Positions 4,127 through 5,541 of a stretch of DNA of 5,541 nucleotides are shown in pieces. Every line of letters starts with the position of its first letter. The stretch's first letter is position 1. The notes under the pieces were generated by a model that did not search any database, was not told the DNA's origin, and saw only the letters and a program-made list of their open reading frames with translations. Location: the NCBI GenBank assembly GCA_031281115.1, contig JAITFV010000056.1:1-5541 (forward strand). The letters are read 5' to 3'. Origin of the DNA: Oscillospiraceae bacterium (GTDB lineage Bacteria > Bacillota > Clostridia > Oscillospirales > Ruminococcaceae). The position numbers and the translations under genes were made by a program.

Positions 4127-4894
4127 TCACGCCAACCCCGCCACAATCCGCAAAATCCGCAGTGCATCGGCAGTTGTGGGTGTGCTGTCAATCTCGAATC
4201 TCGCAATATCATCATCAGAAAGCGTGGTTAAACCTGCCGCCGCCTGTAGAATAATCAAAGCTTCCTCAGTAGTAAAAGGCTCAGGCACATAAACCCATGG
4301 CTCAACACCATACAAAAATTTAAACATTTCTTCGGGATTAACAGTGCGAATATGCCAATTATCACCGTGATTATAAGTCACATTAAAAACGAAATCATCA
4401 ATATCAACTATAAAGCTAATATCACCACGCCAATTTAATTTAAAATCTTGTGAACTTGTGGTAGAATAAATATTTACAAGGTTCTCAAAATTCATATCAA
4501 GTTTAAATAATAATTCTCCCTTTGCTATTTCGCGTCTTCCCAAATTTATAAATCTATAGCTTTCGCCAATATCAGTTAAAAATCCAACAGATATTTCGTT
4601 CCAATCTGGAAAGTAAGAAAGCCCACTAAATCTAATTTCAGAAGTACTCGGTAAAGGCAATGAGTCAAAAAAACCTAAAAGATTTATAAGACATTCACGG
4701 GTTATTCTATCAGAGGTGTAAAGCCTTATATGGCGTATATATTCTTTTAATTCTTCTTCATCTGCTTCAACAATTCTTCGCAGCTCTGCTAATCCTTCTT
4801 CACCTCTAATGACAATTTGAAAAACGCCAACAGAAGGAGCCATAAAAGTTATGAGTATAACAATAGCAAGCGGAATCAACAAAAGTTTTTTCAT
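4127..4894 (-). CDS. Secreted protein with degenerate dockerin-like C-terminus, unknown function
   Basis: The start MKKLLLIPLAIVILITFMAP is a classic signal peptide, so the protein (255 aa) is probably exported. The middle (about 25-205) is not recognised; it contains aromatic-rich, beta-like stretches. The last 49 residues hold two copies of a dockerin-type helix (TTEEALIILQAAAGL and TTADALRILRIVAGL). The calcium loop expected between them is lost (EIDSTP where D-x-N-x-D-G is usual), so cohesin binding through calcium is doubtful. I chose the ATG at 4894 because AAAGGA lies 8 nt upstream and the signal peptide starts there; the ATG at 4927 would add 11 residues ahead of the signal. It lies 60 nt after dnaJ on the same strand and could be read from the heat-shock operon, though a functional link is not evident. 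Confidence 0.82.
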   Translation of the reverse strand: MKKLLLIPLAIVILITFMAPSVGVFQIVIRGEEGLAELRRIVEADEEELKEYIRHIRLYTSDRITRECLINLLGFFDSLPLPSTSEIRFSGLSYFPDWNEISVGFLTDIGESYRFINLGRREIAKGELLFKLDMNFENLVNIYSTTSSQDFKLNWRGDISFIVDIDDFVFNVTYNHGDNWHIRTVNPEEMFKFLYGVEPWVYVPEPFTTEEALIILQAAAGLTTLSDDDIARFEIDSTPTTADALRILRIVAGLA

Positions 4895-4954
4895 AATTAA
4901 GTCCTTTCGCAGCAGATTTACTTTCATGTGTTAAGCAATTCGTGTCGGTTTGTT

Positions 4955-5541
4955 TTAATTAAACCCCTTCCTCAAATCCTCCCCGAATTTCTTCACTCTG
5001 TCAAAAAATTTCATACGCTTCTCGAAATTTTTATCCGTGAATTGTTTATCAAGCTGCCTGATAAAATCTTTCTGTGAATTCGACAGCTTCCGCGGAACTT
5101 CAAGCACAACTTTCACAAGCTGGTCGCCGCGCCCCTCGCGCTGAAGCCGCTTAACGCCCTTGCCCTTAAGCCGCAGTACGGTATCCGGTTGTGTACCTTC
5201 GGGAACGGTCAGTTTCACGCCGCCGTCAATTGTCGGCACTTCGATTTCCGCGCCAAGCACAGCCTGCGAGTAAGTAACAGGAATGTCGCAGTGAATATCA
5301 AAACCGCGCCGCTCGAAAAGTGAATCCCGCCGCACGGAAATCCGCACATTCAAGTCGCCTTTTCCGCCGCCCTGCGTACCGGAATTACCCTCGCTATGCA
5401 CCCGAAGCGTTTGCCCATCGTCAATCCCCGCAGGAATCCCGACCGACACCTTTTTGCGCTTTTGAATCCGTCCCGCGCCGTTGCAGGTAGTACACGGGCT
5501 TTCAATAATTTTACCTTTACCGTGGCAGTGCGAACAGGTTT
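4955..5541 (-). CDS. dnaJ: Chaperone protein DnaJ, C-terminal part (5' end outside window)
   Basis: The visible 194 residues begin in the zinc-finger region with the last two CxxCxGxG repeats (CSHCHGKG and CTTCNGAG). They continue through the two substrate-binding beta domains (VSVGIPAGIDDGQTLRV, then FDIHCDIPVTYSQAVLGAEI and VPEGTQPDTVLRLKGKGV). The C-terminal segment that mediates dimerisation follows, ending near KKFGEDLRKGFN. The J domain and G/F region lie beyond base 5541. DnaJ delivers unfolded proteins to DnaK and stimulates its ATPase in the cytoplasm. In Clostridia dnaJ normally closes an hrcA-grpE-dnaK-dnaJ operon, so CIRCE/HrcA control is expected upstream, outside this window. 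The gene appears intact as far as it can be seen. Confidence 0.97.
   Translation of the reverse strand, partial: TCSHCHGKGKIIESPCTTCNGAGRIQKRKKVSVGIPAGIDDGQTLRVHSEGNSGTQGGGKGDLNVRISVRRDSLFERRGFDIHCDIPVTYSQAVLGAEIEVPTIDGGVKLTVPEGTQPDTVLRLKGKGVKRLQREGRGDQLVKVVLEVPRKLSNSQKDFIRQLDKQFTDKNFEKRMKFFDRVKKFGEDLRKGFN

Noticed and set aside
4895..4927. ATG at 4927 as start of the dockerin-like protein
   Set aside because: It would put a charged 11-residue stretch before a well-formed signal peptide; the ATG at 4894 has AAAGGA at good spacing.

Overview
The window looks like a low- to mid-GC Clostridia-type Bacillota chromosome. The reasons are the zinc-finger DnaJ, the ComF/XRE pair, a dockerin-like tail on a secreted protein, strong AGGAGG-type ribosome binding sites, and a secreted carbohydrate-binding/GLUG-type surface protein. 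I did not identify a genus. Every supported protein gene is on the minus strand, so the text below follows the sequence from right to left where gene order matters.

Right half (about 2965-5541), conserved chromosome. The 3' part of dnaJ enters from the right edge. It is followed by a secreted protein with a degenerate dockerin-like C-terminus, then by a small XRE regulator that overlaps a ComF-type phosphoribosyltransferase gene (TGATG junction). The XRE gene has a TATAAT box and a TACGTA repeat just upstream, which suggests autoregulation. Past comF, a consensus promoter (TTGACA, 17 bp, TATGCT) starts what appears to be a roughly 125-nt structured RNA closed by an 8-bp stem and a U-run. It is the best candidate here for an undescribed or unlabelled RNA. 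About 200 nt of unexplained sequence and a bidirectional terminator then lead to a tRNA-Cys gene with its own promoter.

Middle (about 1296-2552), accessory and decayed. A nested-palindrome repeat (2405-2456) lies upstream of a broken secreted protein gene, in which a carbohydrate-binding repeat region is joined out of frame to a GLUG-like segment. At its 3' end is a small plus-strand transcription unit: a good promoter followed almost at once by a hairpin and T-run. Its loop shares a 12-nt motif with another perfect hairpin about 120 bp away on the other strand.

Left part (1-1295), AT-rich island. A 201-aa CxxC/CxxC membrane protein gene ends inside a repeat element made of several stem-loops. 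A second copy of that element lies at the left window edge in inverted orientation (120 nt, 118 identical). Between the copies is a two-gene cassette: a 34-aa ORF coupled by a TAATG overlap to a 91-aa two-helix membrane protein. The inner edge of the right repeat supplies the Shine-Dalgarno sequence and the start codon of the 34-aa ORF. The arrangement resembles a small composite or MITE-like unit with cargo, but no transposase is visible and the left element runs off the window.
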